Shown: positions 54,376 through 62,604, counted from the first letter of the stretch. The stretch is 62,604 bases of DNA from a bacterium (GCA_026224825.1 JAMFRO010000062.1:1-62604), one strand, 5' to 3'. Notes: a model not told the origin generated them from the letters alone. Program-made: numbers and translations.

Positions 54376-55623
54376 AACCCTTTCGATAATAATCGCCGGC
54401 CCCATGCCGCCCGCCGCGCACATTGTGATGAGGGCGCGTTTGAGGTTGCGGCGTTCGAGTTCGTCCAATGCTGTGCCGATGAGTACGGCGCCGGTGGCAC
54501 CGATGGGGTGGCCCAGAGCGATGGCGCCGCCGTTGACGTTGATTTTCTCGCGGTCGATGCCGAGATCGCGGATGAATTTTTCCACGACGACGGCGAAGGC
54601 TTCGTTGACTTCGAAGAGGTCGATGTCGGCCACGGTTAAGCCGGCGCGGGCCAGGACTTTGCGGGCGGCGGGTACGGGGGCGTTGAGCATCAGGGTTGGG
54701 TCGTCGCCGATGTTGGCGGTGGCGACGATGCGGGCGCGGGGTTTCAGCCCGTGTTTTTTCACGTAATCGCCGGAGGCCAGCAGCAGGGCGGCGGCGCCAT
54801 CCACTACGCCGGAGGAATTGCCGGCGTGGTGGATGGGCACGATGGTGAGGCCGGGGTGGCGTTTGGTGACGAGTTCGCCGAAGGTTGTGCCGGATTCATC
54901 GGCGGGGGCGTCCAGGAATTTGGCGAAGGCGGGTTTTAGCGCGGCCAGGCCTTCGGCGGTGGTTTCGGGGCGCGGGTGTTCGTCATGGCCGAGGATGAGC
55001 TTGCCTTCGTCATCGACGACCGGAACGATGGATTTGGCGAAGCGGCCTTCGGCTATTGCGATGGCGGCGCGGCGCTGGCTTTCCAGGGCGTAGGCGTCCA
55101 CATCCTCGCGGGTGATGCCTGCCAGTGCGGCGATGGCATCCGCTGCCACGCCCTGGTTGGTTTGCGGGTGGCGCGCCTGTAGGCGCGGATTGCCGCCTAG
55201 GCTGCCGCGCTTGATGCCGGCGGCGGCCTGGTCGATGCCGTGCTGGGTGATGTAGGACATCATTTCGGTGCCGCCGGCGATGACCAGATCTTCCATGCCG
55301 GACATGATTTCCGCCGCGGCAAAATTGGTGGCGGTGAGGCCGCTGCCGCAGAAACGGTCCAGGGTCACACCGCTGACTTTTACGTCGTAGCCGGCGTCGA
55401 GGGCGGCCATGCGGCCCATGTCGCCGCCTTGCAGGCCGAATTGGGCGCTGGTGCCCCAGATGACGTCGTCCACATCGGCGGTGTTGAGGTTGTTACGCGC
55501 GGCCAAAGCTTTCAGCACGGTGGCTGCGAGGTGCTGCGGGTGCATGTGCGAGAGCGCCCCCTTGCCGGGCTTGCCGGTGCCGCGCGGGGTGCGTACCGCG
55601 TCGATGATATAGGCGTCTGCCAT
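54373..55623 (-). CDS. Acetyl-CoA acetyltransferase family thiolase
   Basis: A 416-residue thiolase. Active residues are Cys92 in DRFCGSG, His in GHPIGATGA and the second Cys in CAAGGMG, with NEAFA before them. The set is complete. It either condenses two acetyl-CoA or cleaves 3-ketoacyl-CoA; the neighbouring CoA-transferase suggests degradation of an activated acid. Start ATG has a GGAGAGAG-like site upstream (AGAGAGTAAA). It shares direction with the CaiB gene 27 bases upstream. Confidence 0.92.
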   Translation of the reverse strand: MADAYIIDAVRTPRGTGKPGKGALSHMHPQHLAATVLKALAARNNLNTADVDDVIWGTSAQFGLQGGDMGRMAALDAGYDVKVSGVTLDRFCGSGLTATNFAAAEIMSGMEDLVIAGGTEMMSYITQHGIDQAAAGIKRGSLGGNPRLQARHPQTNQGVAADAIAALAGITREDVDAYALESQRRAAIAIAEGRFAKSIVPVVDDEGKLILGHDEHPRPETTAEGLAALKPAFAKFLDAPADESGTTFGELVTKRHPGLTIVPIHHAGNSSGVVDGAAALLLASGDYVKKHGLKPRARIVATANIGDDPTLMLNAPVPAARKVLARAGLTVADIDLFEVNEAFAVVVEKFIRDLGIDREKINVNGGAIALGHPIGATGAVLIGTALDELERRNLKRALITMCAAGGMGPAIIIERV

Positions 55624-55650
55624 TTTACTCTCTCCTAGATTTCAGGCTGT

Positions 55651-56877
55651 TTACGCGATGGCGCCGGAGGCTTTCAACTGCTCGATACGCTCCCATTCCA
55701 GCCCCAGCTCCAGCAGCACGCTCTCGGTATGTTCGGAGGCTTCCGGGGCGCGGGTGGTGACGACGGGCGTGTGGTCGAACTGCACCGGGCCGCGTACGAG
55801 TTTCAGGGGTGCGCCGCCGCCGGAGGGTTCGACCTCGAAGAGCATGTCGTTGGCCAGCGCCTGCTCATCCGTGGCGAGGTCGATGAGGCTTTGGATGGGT
55901 GCCCATTGACCCTTCATGGTTTTGAGATGCTGGCGCCAGTAGGCGAAGGGTTTGGTGCCGATGGCGACGACGATGAGCGCGCTGGCTTCGGCCCAGTTGG
56001 CCAGCAACGCTTCCACGGTGGAGAAGCGCGGGTCGTCCGCGCATTCCGGCAGACCAAGGTGCGAAAAAACGTCGCGGATGTAGGGGCCCGGGGTGAGGGT
56101 GCACAGGTTGATGGTGCCGCCATCGGATGTGCGGAAATTGCCCATGAAGGGGTTGCCGCCATTGGAACCGGAAAACGGCATGCGCGGGCGGGGCATGGTG
56201 CCCATCTCTATGCCCATGTCTATGGCCGTGCCGGCCGCCCACCAGGCCGTGCTCAAGAGCGAGACGTCAACCTCGCTGGCCTGGCCGGTCTGGCTGCGGT
56301 GGAACAGAGCCGCGGCTATGCCGCCAGCGATGTTCATGCCGCCGATGGAATCGCCGAAGGCGGGGATGCCCTGGCTGAGCGGGCCGTCCAACTCATCCGG
56401 GGTGAAGGCGCGGGCGACGCCGCTGCGCGACCAGAAGGCCGTGCCATCGAACCCGCCGACCTCACGCTCCGGGCCTTTGTCGCCATAGGCCGAGCCGCGG
56501 GCGTAGATGATGTTGGGGTTGGCGGCGCGGATATGCTCGATGTCGAGCTTCAGTTTCTGGCGCGCGGCCGGCAGGTAGTTGGTGAGGAAGACATCGGCCG
56601 TTTTGGCCAGTTCGTAGATGACCTGCTGGCCCTCGGGCGTGGACACATCCACCCCCACGCTGCGCTTGCCGCGGTTGGGATGCTCCATGAGCGTGTGACG
56701 CTTGGGGTTGATCTTCACCCCACCGAGTTGGACGAAGCCGCGCATGGTGTCGCCGCGCACGGGATGCTCGATTTTGATGACATCCGCGCCCCAATCGGCC
56801 AAAATAGCCCCGGCGGCGGGCACGAATGTGTGCTGTGCCACTTCCAGCACGCGTATGCCTTGCATTACCTTCGTCAT
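55651..56877 (-). CDS. CaiB/BaiF family CoA-transferase
   Basis: A 408-residue class III CoA-transferase. N-terminal [20 protein letters not shown] then [13 protein letters not shown] is the family opening, with [17 protein letters not shown] and [13 protein letters not shown] following; the catalytic Asp is expected in the latter region. It transfers CoA between acids, activating a substrate for thiolysis. It is transcribed with the thiolase and divergent from the AraC gene, whose operator-like direct repeats lie in the shared spacer. Confidence 0.92.
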   Translation of the reverse strand: MTKVMQGIRVLEVAQHTFVPAAGAILADWGADVIKIEHPVRGDTMRGFVQLGGVKINPKRHTLMEHPNRGKRSVGVDVSTPEGQQVIYELAKTADVFLTNYLPAARQKLKLDIEHIRAANPNIIYARGSAYGDKGPEREVGGFDGTAFWSRSGVARAFTPDELDGPLSQGIPAFGDSIGGMNIAGGIAAALFHRSQTGQASEVDVSLLSTAWWAAGTAIDMGIEMGTMPRPRMPFSGSNGGNPFMGNFRTSDGGTINLCTLTPGPYIRDVFSHLGLPECADDPRFSTVEALLANWAEASALIVVAIGTKPFAYWRQHLKTMKGQWAPIQSLIDLATDEQALANDMLFEVEPSGGGAPLKLVRGPVQFDHTPVVTTRAPEASEHTESVLLELGLEWERIEQLKASGAIA

Positions 56878-56970
56878 GTTTCTGGTCCCTCTTTAGCCTG
56901 TATGTTAAGGCGCGGGGCGCAGAGTGCAATTGCGTGGGTGCGCCGTATTTGCCTGTGCTCGCCATTTCCC

Positions 56971-56999
56971 CTGCTTGACAGCGGACTGCTTGACAGCGG
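56971..56999. promoter_or_regulatory. Direct repeats in the AraC-CaiB divergent spacer
   Basis: CTGCTTGACAGCGG occurs twice, at 56971-56984 and 56986-56999, 15 bases apart. It lies between the divergent CoA-transferase and AraC genes, about 60 bases before the regulator start, where AraC half-sites are expected. Confidence 0.5.
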
Positions 57000-57057
57000 C
57001 TTTGGCCCCGCCGCATGATGCGCGGCCGTGCTGGGAAAGCGGGGCCGGGAAAGCGAG

Positions 57058-58011
57058 ATGACCAGCCAGACCAGTACCGAGATTGCCTTGACCGCGGAGG
57101 ATTTTCTATCCGCCGCCAGCGACCGGTTTCCGGTGGGGCAGGTGCTGGATGTACGCTCCATCCGCACCGAAGGTGCGACCGCCATGATGCTGGATTACGA
57201 CCGGGATTTTCCGGTCAGCGGTGTGTGGTTTTCCAGGAAGATCCATTTTTTCGATATGAGTTTCTCGAAGCGGCCGCCGGGCGCGCGCGGTTATTTCGAT
57301 GAGGCTTTTACGGACCATCGCAGCCTGGGCAAGATCTTTTTCCTGCCCGCGGGCCACCGCTACCATGGCGAGGGCGGCCAGGGGCGGCAGCAGAGCCTCT
57401 CGCTGTTTTTGCGGGCGCGGCCGCAGGATGATGAGGATGGCGAGTTCGGCAGCAGCATCACCCCGGTATTGTCGAAATGTCTGCGGCTGGAGGGGGAGAC
57501 CATCCGTACGCTGCTTACGCGTATCGCGCAGGAGGTGAGCACGCCTGGGTTTGCCTCCGACTTGCTGCTGGAAGGGCTGAGCCTGACCCTGCTCGGCGAG
57601 ACGGCACGGCTGCTGCATGGGCTGCAGGGCACGCAACTACGCAAGGGCGGGCTCTCGCCTGCGCGCCTGCGCATGATCGAGGAACGTATCCGTAATGGTG
57701 ACCGCTCCACATCCATCGCCGAGCTGGCGGAATTATGCCATTTGAGCCCGCGCCAGTTGATACGCGCCTTTCGGGCCGAGACAGGCGAGACGATTGGTGT
57801 TTTTGTGCAACGGCTGACCATGGACCGGGCGAAAACCTTGCTCAGCGCCAGCGACAAACCGATTGGGGTGATTGCGGCTGAGCTGGGTTTCGCCAGTGCG
57901 GCGGCGTTTTCCACCGCGTTTCAGCGCAGCAGCGGGCAGTACCCGCGCGATTATCGCAGTATGCGGCAGATGCAGGGTGGCGTAGAGGTGAAGACCGGTA
58001 TCGTTATTTAA
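57058..58011 (+). CDS. AraC-family transcriptional regulator
   Basis: A 317-residue regulator with an N-terminal ligand-binding part (AraC_binding_2-like, about 20-180) and a C-terminal double helix-turn-helix (about 210-310: SIAELAELCHLSPRQLIRAF and GVIAAELGFASAAAFSTAFQ). ATG 57058 follows GGGCCGGGAAAGCGAG; a GTG at 57028 is also possible. It is divergent from the CaiB-thiolase unit and probably activates it. The effector is unknown. Confidence 0.88.
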   Translation: MTSQTSTEIALTAEDFLSAASDRFPVGQVLDVRSIRTEGATAMMLDYDRDFPVSGVWFSRKIHFFDMSFSKRPPGARGYFDEAFTDHRSLGKIFFLPAGHRYHGEGGQGRQQSLSLFLRARPQDDEDGEFGSSITPVLSKCLRLEGETIRTLLTRIAQEVSTPGFASDLLLEGLSLTLLGETARLLHGLQGTQLRKGGLSPARLRMIEERIRNGDRSTSIAELAELCHLSPRQLIRAFRAETGETIGVFVQRLTMDRAKTLLSASDKPIGVIAAELGFASAAAFSTAFQRSSGQYPRDYRSMRQMQGGVEVKTGIVI

Positions 58012-58035
58012 TCCGCGGCATTTAATCTGCTGCAT

Positions 58036-58599
58036 TTACTCCGTGGCATCGACAATGCGCTGCACGGATTTGGCGAACCATTCAGCCATATGTTTTACAT
58101 CCCGGCGCGTGTTCGCCCGCAAGGGGAGATGTTTTGTATAAGTAACCAGCCCGGTGGCGAGGGCGGCGATTTCCAGGGCGCGGGCGCGGGCGTGTGGGGG
58201 GCCTAGCCATTTGGCCAGGGGGGCTATGGAGCGCTCTTCCATGACGCGTGCGGCGATGGTGGCGGCTTCGGCATTGCCGGCGGCCAGCGCCATCATCAGC
58301 GGGGGACGTATGGCCAGGCCTGGTTTCAGCAAAGCCGTGGCAAGGGCGGGACCAAAAGTTTCGCGCGGTTGGGAGAGTACGGCGGCCAGTGGCATGGCGG
58401 CGTTGAGTGCGGCCTCGTACAGCCCGGCTTTGGTGCCGAAATATTGCAGCAGGAGTGTCGTGCTTACCTCCGCCAGCGTGGCGATCTCGCGTATGCCGGC
58501 ATCGGAGAAGCTGGTGCGGGCGAACACCTCCTGGGCGGCGTCCAGAATCCGCGCTTTGGTGGTGTCAGCATTGCGCTTGCGGGGCGGCTTTAGGGTCAT
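58036..58599 (-). CDS. TetR-family repressor
   Basis: A 187-residue regulator. Residues 15-60 hold the TetR helix-turn-helix (ILDAAQEVFARTSFSDAGIR, TTLLLQYFGTKAGLYEAAL). The rest is an alpha-helical ligand domain of no assigned subfamily. It is divergent from the alpha/beta hydrolase gene across a 101-bp spacer that contains a strong palindrome (58644-58678). Autorepression and control of the hydrolase are the likely role. Confidence 0.88.
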   Translation of the reverse strand: MTLKPPRKRNADTTKARILDAAQEVFARTSFSDAGIREIATLAEVSTTLLLQYFGTKAGLYEAALNAAMPLAAVLSQPRETFGPALATALLKPGLAIRPPLMMALAAGNAEAATIAARVMEERSIAPLAKWLGPPHARARALEIAALATGLVTYTKHLPLRANTRRDVKHMAEWFAKSVQRIVDATE

Positions 58600-58643
58600 G
58601 CGCCAGTGATAGCCGGGAATGGGCGCGTGACAAGGGTGTTTAC

Positions 58644-58678
58644 AACTGATCGGCTGATAAGTTATCGGTTGATCAGTT
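58644..58678. promoter_or_regulatory. TetR operator-like palindrome
   Basis: AACTGATC (58644-58651) and GATCAGTT (58671-58678) are exact complements, and the inner halves GGCTGAT and ATCGGTT continue the symmetry around AAGTT with wobble pairs. The motif ATCGGYTGAT also repeats in direct orientation (58649 and 58664). It lies 22 bases before the hydrolase start and 45 bases from the TetR start. Confidence 0.7.
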
Positions 58679-58700
58679 AAAAAACAGCGGGAGCGGAAAC

Positions 58701-59420
58701 ATGGTGAATTTCGTGTTGGTGCATGGCGGCGGGCATGGCGGGTGGTGCTATCAGCCGGTGGCGCGGCTGTTGCAGAGGGCTGGGCATATCGTTTATGCGC
58801 CCTCGCTCACGGGGCTTGGCGACAGGGCGCATCTGGTGAGTGATAAGGTCGATCTCGATCTGCATATTACCGATGTGGTGCGGCTGCTGGAATATGAGGA
58901 TTTGCGCGATGTGATCATCGTCGGGCATTCTTACGGCGGCATGGTGATTACCGGGGTGGCGGACCGGGCGGCGAGCCGGGTCGGGCACCGCGTGTATCTG
59001 GATGCCGCCTATCCGGTGCATAATGAATCGCTGCTGGAACATGCCGGGCCGATGATCAGTGCCGCGCGCCAGGGCGGGCGCATTGTGGATGGGGTGGAGC
59101 TGGTGCTGTTTCCCGAGAGCGCCGGGCCGGAATTTTATGGCGTGACGGACCCCGTACAAAATGCCTGGGCCAAGGCGCGCCTTACCCCGCAGCCGTGGAA
59201 ATGTTTTGAGCAGAAATTGCAGCTCAGCAATGAGGCGGCGATGCGGGCGATTGCGGAGAGTCATCTTATCTGCACGATTACCAAGCCGGGGCGCGATATG
59301 GCGCTGCTGCATGAGCGCGCCAACGGGCGGGTGTGGGATATTGATACCGGGCATGATCTGATGCTTACCGAGCCGGATTGGGTGGCGGAAAAACTGCTGC
59401 TGATTGCCGCCGGGGGTTAG
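58701..59420 (+). CDS. Alpha/beta hydrolase (esterase)
   Basis: A 239-residue hydrolase. FVLVHGGGHGGWCYQPVARL opens the fold, VGHSYGG gives nucleophile Ser77, and the His is in DTGHDLMLTEP near the end. The GHGGWCY opening resembles plant methylesterase-like (MES/hydroxynitrile lyase) enzymes. It probably hydrolyses a small ester. It is a single gene under the TetR regulator divergent from it. Confidence 0.88.
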   Translation: MVNFVLVHGGGHGGWCYQPVARLLQRAGHIVYAPSLTGLGDRAHLVSDKVDLDLHITDVVRLLEYEDLRDVIIVGHSYGGMVITGVADRAASRVGHRVYLDAAYPVHNESLLEHAGPMISAARQGGRIVDGVELVLFPESAGPEFYGVTDPVQNAWAKARLTPQPWKCFEQKLQLSNEAAMRAIAESHLICTITKPGRDMALLHERANGRVWDIDTGHDLMLTEPDWVAEKLLLIAAGG

Positions 59421-59462
59421 GCACGATTGTAAGCGGGGCGAAAATGGGTTGTGATCGGGGCC

Positions 59463-61568
59463 ATGCCAATTGCCTCAACCGCCCCACCGCCGCGCCGCCC
59501 GCTCACGCCTGAGGAGGTGTTGCGGCTCGCCGGGATGTTACAGGGGGAGGGCAAGCTTGCCGAGGCGGAGGCGGCCTATCGGCATGCCGTGCAACTGCGC
59601 CCTGATGAGGCTCAGGCGCATACCGGGCTTGGCCTGCTGCTGGCGCGCCGCGGCGCCACGGCGGAGGCGCTGGAATGCCTGCGCCGGGCCGGTGCTTTAT
59701 CCCCCGCCAATGCCGAAGCGCATAACAACCTCGGCCGCGTGGCCCGTGCCTGCCAGCGCCCGGAGGAGGCGCTGGCCAGTTTTAGCGCCGCCCTCGCCCT
59801 CGCCCCACGGCAGCCCGAGGCACATTACAACTATGCCCAGGCTCTCGCGGCACTGGGCCGGCGCGGTGAGGCTATAGACGCTTGGCGCGCTGCCGTTGCC
59901 CTCGCCCCTGCCCTGGCGCCGGCGCATTACCAGCTCGGCCTGGCCTTGCAGGCGCAGGGCGATCTGCCCGCCGCGCGCGCGCATTTGCGGCAGGCCGCCC
60001 CCGGCCACGCCGCCGCCAGCGCTGCCTACGCCCGGCTGTTGGCGGCGCTGGAGGAGACGGAGGAGGCCAATGCCGCCTATGCGCGGGCTCTGGCCCTGGC
60101 CCCGGAGGATGCGGTGCTGCACAGCGATGCCGGGGCCGCTTTGGCCAGCGGGGAGGCGTTTGAGCAGGCCGTGGCTTTGTTCACCCGCGCCATCGCGCTC
60201 GCCCCCGGCCTTGCCGCCGCGCATAACAACCTGGGCAATGCGCTGGCGGTACTCAAACGCTGGCCCGAGGCCACCACTGCTTATCGTGCCGCCATGGCGC
60301 TGGAGCCGGATTTTGCCGACGCGCATGGTAATCTCGGCAGGGCCGAGATGGAGCAGTTACACGTGGGGGAGGCGCTGGCGCATTTCGATGCAGCGCTGGT
60401 CATCAGCCCGGATTCCGCCGCAAACCATTCCTGCCGCGGCCGGGCGCTGATGCTGCTGGGCGATATCGACGCCGCCACCGCCGCCCATGCCGAGGCCGTG
60501 CGGCTGGCCCCGGACGACCCGGTTTATTACTGCGGCCTGGCCACCACGCAGATGCTGGAAGCGGGTGACCCGGCCTTCCACGCGCTGCTGGAATTTGCCG
60601 CAACCATCGAGAGCCAGCCGCTTTCCGCCCAGATCGCCATGCATTTCGCGTTGCATCGCAGCCTGGAGCATCAGGGGCGGCATGCGGAGGCGTTCGCGCA
60701 TCTGCTGCGGGGCAATGCGCTGCGCCGGCCGCTGCTGGCTTATGACGAAGCCCGGACGCTGCATTATTTTAAACGTATCGAGGCGGTGTTCAGCCCCGGC
60801 GTGATGCGCCGGGCGGCCCCGGTGCCGCAAGTGCCGGATGTGCCGATCTTCATCCTGGGCATGCCGCGCTCGGGCTCCACGCTGGTGGAGCAGATCCTGG
60901 CCAGCCACCGCGATGTGTTCGGTGCCGGGGAGCTGGGATATCTGGCTGAGACCGCCAGCGCGCTGTCCGCTGGGGGGCTCGCCTACCCTGAGAACGTGCT
61001 GGCGCGCAGCGATGCGGAGCTGGCCGCCGCCGGCGATGCCTACCGCGCCCGGCTGCGCGCTCTGGCCCCGGACGCACCGCGAATCACCGATAAAATGCCG
61101 GCCAATTTCTTCCGCCTCGGCCTGCTGCGGCTGATGCTGCCGGGGGCGCGGGTCATCCACACCCGCCGCAACCCGGTGGACACCTGCCTCTCCTGCTTTG
61201 CCCAGACCTTTGGTGAGGGCCAGCCTTTTGCCAATGAGCTGGGTGAACTCGGCCGGCATTACCGCGCCTATGACCGGCTGATGGCGCATTGGCGCGGGCT
61301 GCTGCCGCCAGGTGCCATGCTGGAGGTGGATTACGAGGAGGTGGTGGCGGATTTCGAGCCGCAGGTGCGGCGGATACTGGATTTCTGCGGGCTGGAGTGG
61401 GACCCCGCCTGCCTGGATTTCCATGAGCATAAACGCCCGGTGATGACGGCGAGTGCGACCCAGGTGCGGCAGAAACTCTATACCCATTCCTCCGGCCGGG
61501 CCCTGCCCTATGGCGCGCTGCTGGCGCCCCTGCAGGAGGCGCTGGGGGGTTTCTACGAGACCGTTTGA
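59463..61568 (+). CDS. TPR-repeat sulfotransferase
   Basis: A protein of about 701 residues. Residues 10-430 contain roughly ten TPR repeats (for example AYRHAVQLRPDEAQAHTGLG, FTRAIALAPGLAAAHNNLGN). The C-terminal domain from about 460 is a sulfotransferase: the PAPS phosphosulfate loop is ILGMPRSGSTLVEQIL and the 3'-phosphate site includes VIHTRRNPVDTCLS. Such fusions modify proteins or glycans with sulfate. ATG 59463 is taken as start, although GTG 59451 is possible. The 3' end is part of a large hairpin (61557-61697). Confidence 0.88.
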   Translation: MPIASTAPPPRRPLTPEEVLRLAGMLQGEGKLAEAEAAYRHAVQLRPDEAQAHTGLGLLLARRGATAEALECLRRAGALSPANAEAHNNLGRVARACQRPEEALASFSAALALAPRQPEAHYNYAQALAALGRRGEAIDAWRAAVALAPALAPAHYQLGLALQAQGDLPAARAHLRQAAPGHAAASAAYARLLAALEETEEANAAYARALALAPEDAVLHSDAGAALASGEAFEQAVALFTRAIALAPGLAAAHNNLGNALAVLKRWPEATTAYRAAMALEPDFADAHGNLGRAEMEQLHVGEALAHFDAALVISPDSAANHSCRGRALMLLGDIDAATAAHAEAVRLAPDDPVYYCGLATTQMLEAGDPAFHALLEFAATIESQPLSAQIAMHFALHRSLEHQGRHAEAFAHLLRGNALRRPLLAYDEARTLHYFKRIEAVFSPGVMRRAAPVPQVPDVPIFILGMPRSGSTLVEQILASHRDVFGAGELGYLAETASALSAGGLAYPENVLARSDAELAAAGDAYRARLRALAPDAPRITDKMPANFFRLGLLRLMLPGARVIHTRRNPVDTCLSCFAQTFGEGQPFANELGELGRHYRAYDRLMAHWRGLLPPGAMLEVDYEEVVADFEPQVRRILDFCGLEWDPACLDFHEHKRPVMTASATQVRQKLYTHSSGRALPYGALLAPLQEALGGFYETV

Positions 61569-61697
61569 GAAGCCCCTCTGGCGGCCGTCTAGCGGCGATT
61601 TTCTGCGCGCCGGTGCTCACGTACAAGTGTACGCTCCGCTCCGGTGCTCAAAAATCACCGCTATACGACTCACCAGAGAGACTTCTCAAACGGTCTC
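61557..61697. repeat. 141-bp imperfect inverted repeat spanning a stop codon
   Basis: GAGACCGTTTGAGAAG (61557-61572) pairs exactly with CTTCTCAAACGGTCTC (61682-61697), and pairing continues inward over about 70 bases with about 80% identity, with blocks CTCTGG, TAGCGG and GATTTT all matched. The centre is CGTACA-AGTGTACG-like, a small perfect palindrome near 61620-61633. The stop codon of the sulfotransferase lies in the left arm. A second small hairpin AAGGC-TTTAC-GCCTT (61699-61713) follows. Confidence 0.85.
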
Positions 61698-61749
61698 TAA
61701 GGCTTTACGCCTTCGTCTAATCTGAGTCCGAAAGAAATGGGGAAATGGC

Positions 61750-62397
61750 ATGGCGCTCTGGGATATTTTTCTGAACAACCAGGGGCGGCCCATCCATAAA
61801 TGGAAACATTATTTCCCGGCCTATGAGGCGCATTTCGCGCGCTATATCAACCGCCCCCTCACCTTTCTGGAAATCGGCTGCGGTAAGGGTGGCTCCTTGC
61901 AAATGTGGAAGCGCTATTTCGGCCCGCATGCGCAGATTATCGGGCTCGATATCCGCCCCGATTGCGCCCAGTTCCAGGAAGACCAGATCGCCATCCGCAT
62001 CGGCGACCAGGCCAACCACCAGTTCCTGGCCCAGGTGGTAGAGGAATTCGGCACACCCGATATCGTGCTCGACGACGGCAGCCATGTGATGGCCCATATC
62101 CTTGAAAGCTTCCGCTTCCTGTACCACCGCACCGCCGCCGACGGCGTGTACATGGTCGAAGACCTGCACACCGCCTATTGGGACGAATTCGGCGGAGGGC
62201 TGCGCCGCCAGGGCAGCTTCATCGAAATCACCAAACACCTCATCGACGAACTCAACGCCGACCATAGCCGGGGCGCCCTGCCCCCAACCCCCTTCACCCG
62301 CGCCACCCAATCCATCCATTTCTACGACAGCCTCATAGCCTTCGAACGCGGCCGCACCCTCGCCAAATCCGCCCCGATGGTGCCACCACCGGGATAA
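61750..62397 (+). CDS. Class I SAM-dependent methyltransferase
   Basis: A 215-residue methyltransferase. The SAM-binding motif I is TFLEIGCGKGGSLQ at 38-51, the acidic end of the next strand is GLDIRPD, and DIVLDDGSHVMAHI is motif post-II; the protein continues with a substrate part containing YMVEDLHTAYW. It resembles the Methyltransf_24/cephalosporin-hydroxylase-like group that acts on sugars. ATG 61750 has GGGGAAATGGC upstream. It may modify a surface glycan with the sulfotransferase; the acceptor is unknown. Its + strand is C-rich, unlike the preceding 30 kb. Confidence 0.8.
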   Translation: MALWDIFLNNQGRPIHKWKHYFPAYEAHFARYINRPLTFLEIGCGKGGSLQMWKRYFGPHAQIIGLDIRPDCAQFQEDQIAIRIGDQANHQFLAQVVEEFGTPDIVLDDGSHVMAHILESFRFLYHRTAADGVYMVEDLHTAYWDEFGGGLRRQGSFIEITKHLIDELNADHSRGALPPTPFTRATQSIHFYDSLIAFERGRTLAKSAPMVPPPG

Positions 62398-62403
62398 GGC
62401 TGG

Positions 62404-62604
62404 GGATTTGGCACGGGAAAAAAGGCTGGGGCTCCGCCCCTGACCCCGCTGGGGCCTGAGGCCCCAGACCCCCACTACTTCGGGTCTTTGAAGAGGATGC
62501 CCTGCACGGGCTTTCCACGAGCACACTGTGGAGGGCATCCTCTTCAAAGACCCGGGTGGGATCCAAGGGCCCTTCGGCCCTTGGCGGGTCCAGGGCAGAG
62601 CCCT
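62404..62604 (+). repeat. Large palindromic repeat, copy 3 (right end missing)
   Basis: The left end is a degenerate terminal repeat (GGATTTGGCACGGGAAAA, 62404-62421), then GGCTGGGGCTCCGCCCC and CTGGGGCCTGAGGCCCCAG. The central perfect 23-bp stem pairs 62481-62503 with 62532-62554 around a 28-base loop. To its right the 50-odd bases (GGGTGGGATCC to AGAGCCCT) are the same as copy 2. The window stops before the right terminal repeat. Orientation is opposite to copy 2 and the same as copy 1. Confidence 0.9.

Overview
The window looks like part of a high-GC alphaproteobacterial chromosome, most likely Acetobacteraceae or a close Rhodospirillales relative. The reasons are an alphaproteobacterial LexA box (GAAC-N7-GAAC) before recA, AddAB in place of RecBCD, a small CHCC zinc-finger gene joined to polA, an alphaproteobacterial-type serC and Icd, and two dense families of intergenic hairpin repeats. 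The genus is not determined. Both window ends lie inside copies of the same repeat, so this may be a complete contig broken at that repeat.

Region by region. 0-8 kb: a DUF1330 protein, an AIM24-like protein, a UPF0280 protein, a DAO-family oxidoreductase overlapping a YbfF-like esterase, an O-antigen ligase-like membrane protein overlapping a beta-propeller protein, and a sterol-desaturase-like hydroxylase. 7.7-8.5 kb: a lower-GC overlapping pair, a CHAP-like amidase (BPSL0067-like) and a small secreted protein (STY0301-like), resembling an effector and its cognate. 8.5-15.7 kb: argG, recA with an SOS box, a hybrid histidine kinase and alaS. 15.7-17.6 kb: an AT-richer island with one orphan gene, repeats and iteron-like direct repeats. 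17.6-22.7 kb: a minus-strand surface-glycan operon (DUF2142 membrane protein, GT2 glycosyltransferase, GMC oxidoreductase with a four-cysteine motif, epimerase). 22.7-26.9 kb: a full copy of the large repeat, then serA, serC, a divergent Lrp-type regulator and a 2H phosphoesterase. 27-36.3 kb: a ferredoxin-NADP reductase-like flavoprotein, then tsaE, a sugar-1-phosphate nucleotidyltransferase, addB, addA, trxA and a YciA-like thioesterase, tightly packed. 36.3-43.6 kb: a VapBC-type module, two lipoproteins, tag, a lipoprotein lipase, the CHCC zinc finger, polA, a membrane protein and a frameshifted gene. 43.6-47 kb: a repeat patch, a Sel1-repeat protein and icd. 47-59.4 kb: an accessory catabolic region with a second GMC oxidoreductase, a SnoaL-like protein, a TcuA-like flavoprotein, an epimerase, an aldehyde dehydrogenase, thiolase, CoA-transferase and hydrolase genes, and GntR, AraC and TetR regulators. 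59.4-62.6 kb: a TPR-sulfotransferase, a long hairpin, a methyltransferase and the third large repeat.

The most unusual signal is the large repeat (1-179, 22701-22918, 62404-62604). Its flanks are nearly identical between copies, yet its centre is a perfect 23-26 bp palindromic stem whose sequence differs in every copy, with both arms changed together. A second, shorter family (near 9.8, 24.5, 26.9, 47.0, 50.9 and 54.3 kb) has the same design: constant flanks around a variable perfect or near-perfect stem. Other notable points are a PolA whose 3'-5' exonuclease active site is lost at every catalytic position, strand-composition (GC skew) flips that do not follow gene orientation, and a 141-bp imperfect hairpin over the stop codon of the sulfotransferase gene.
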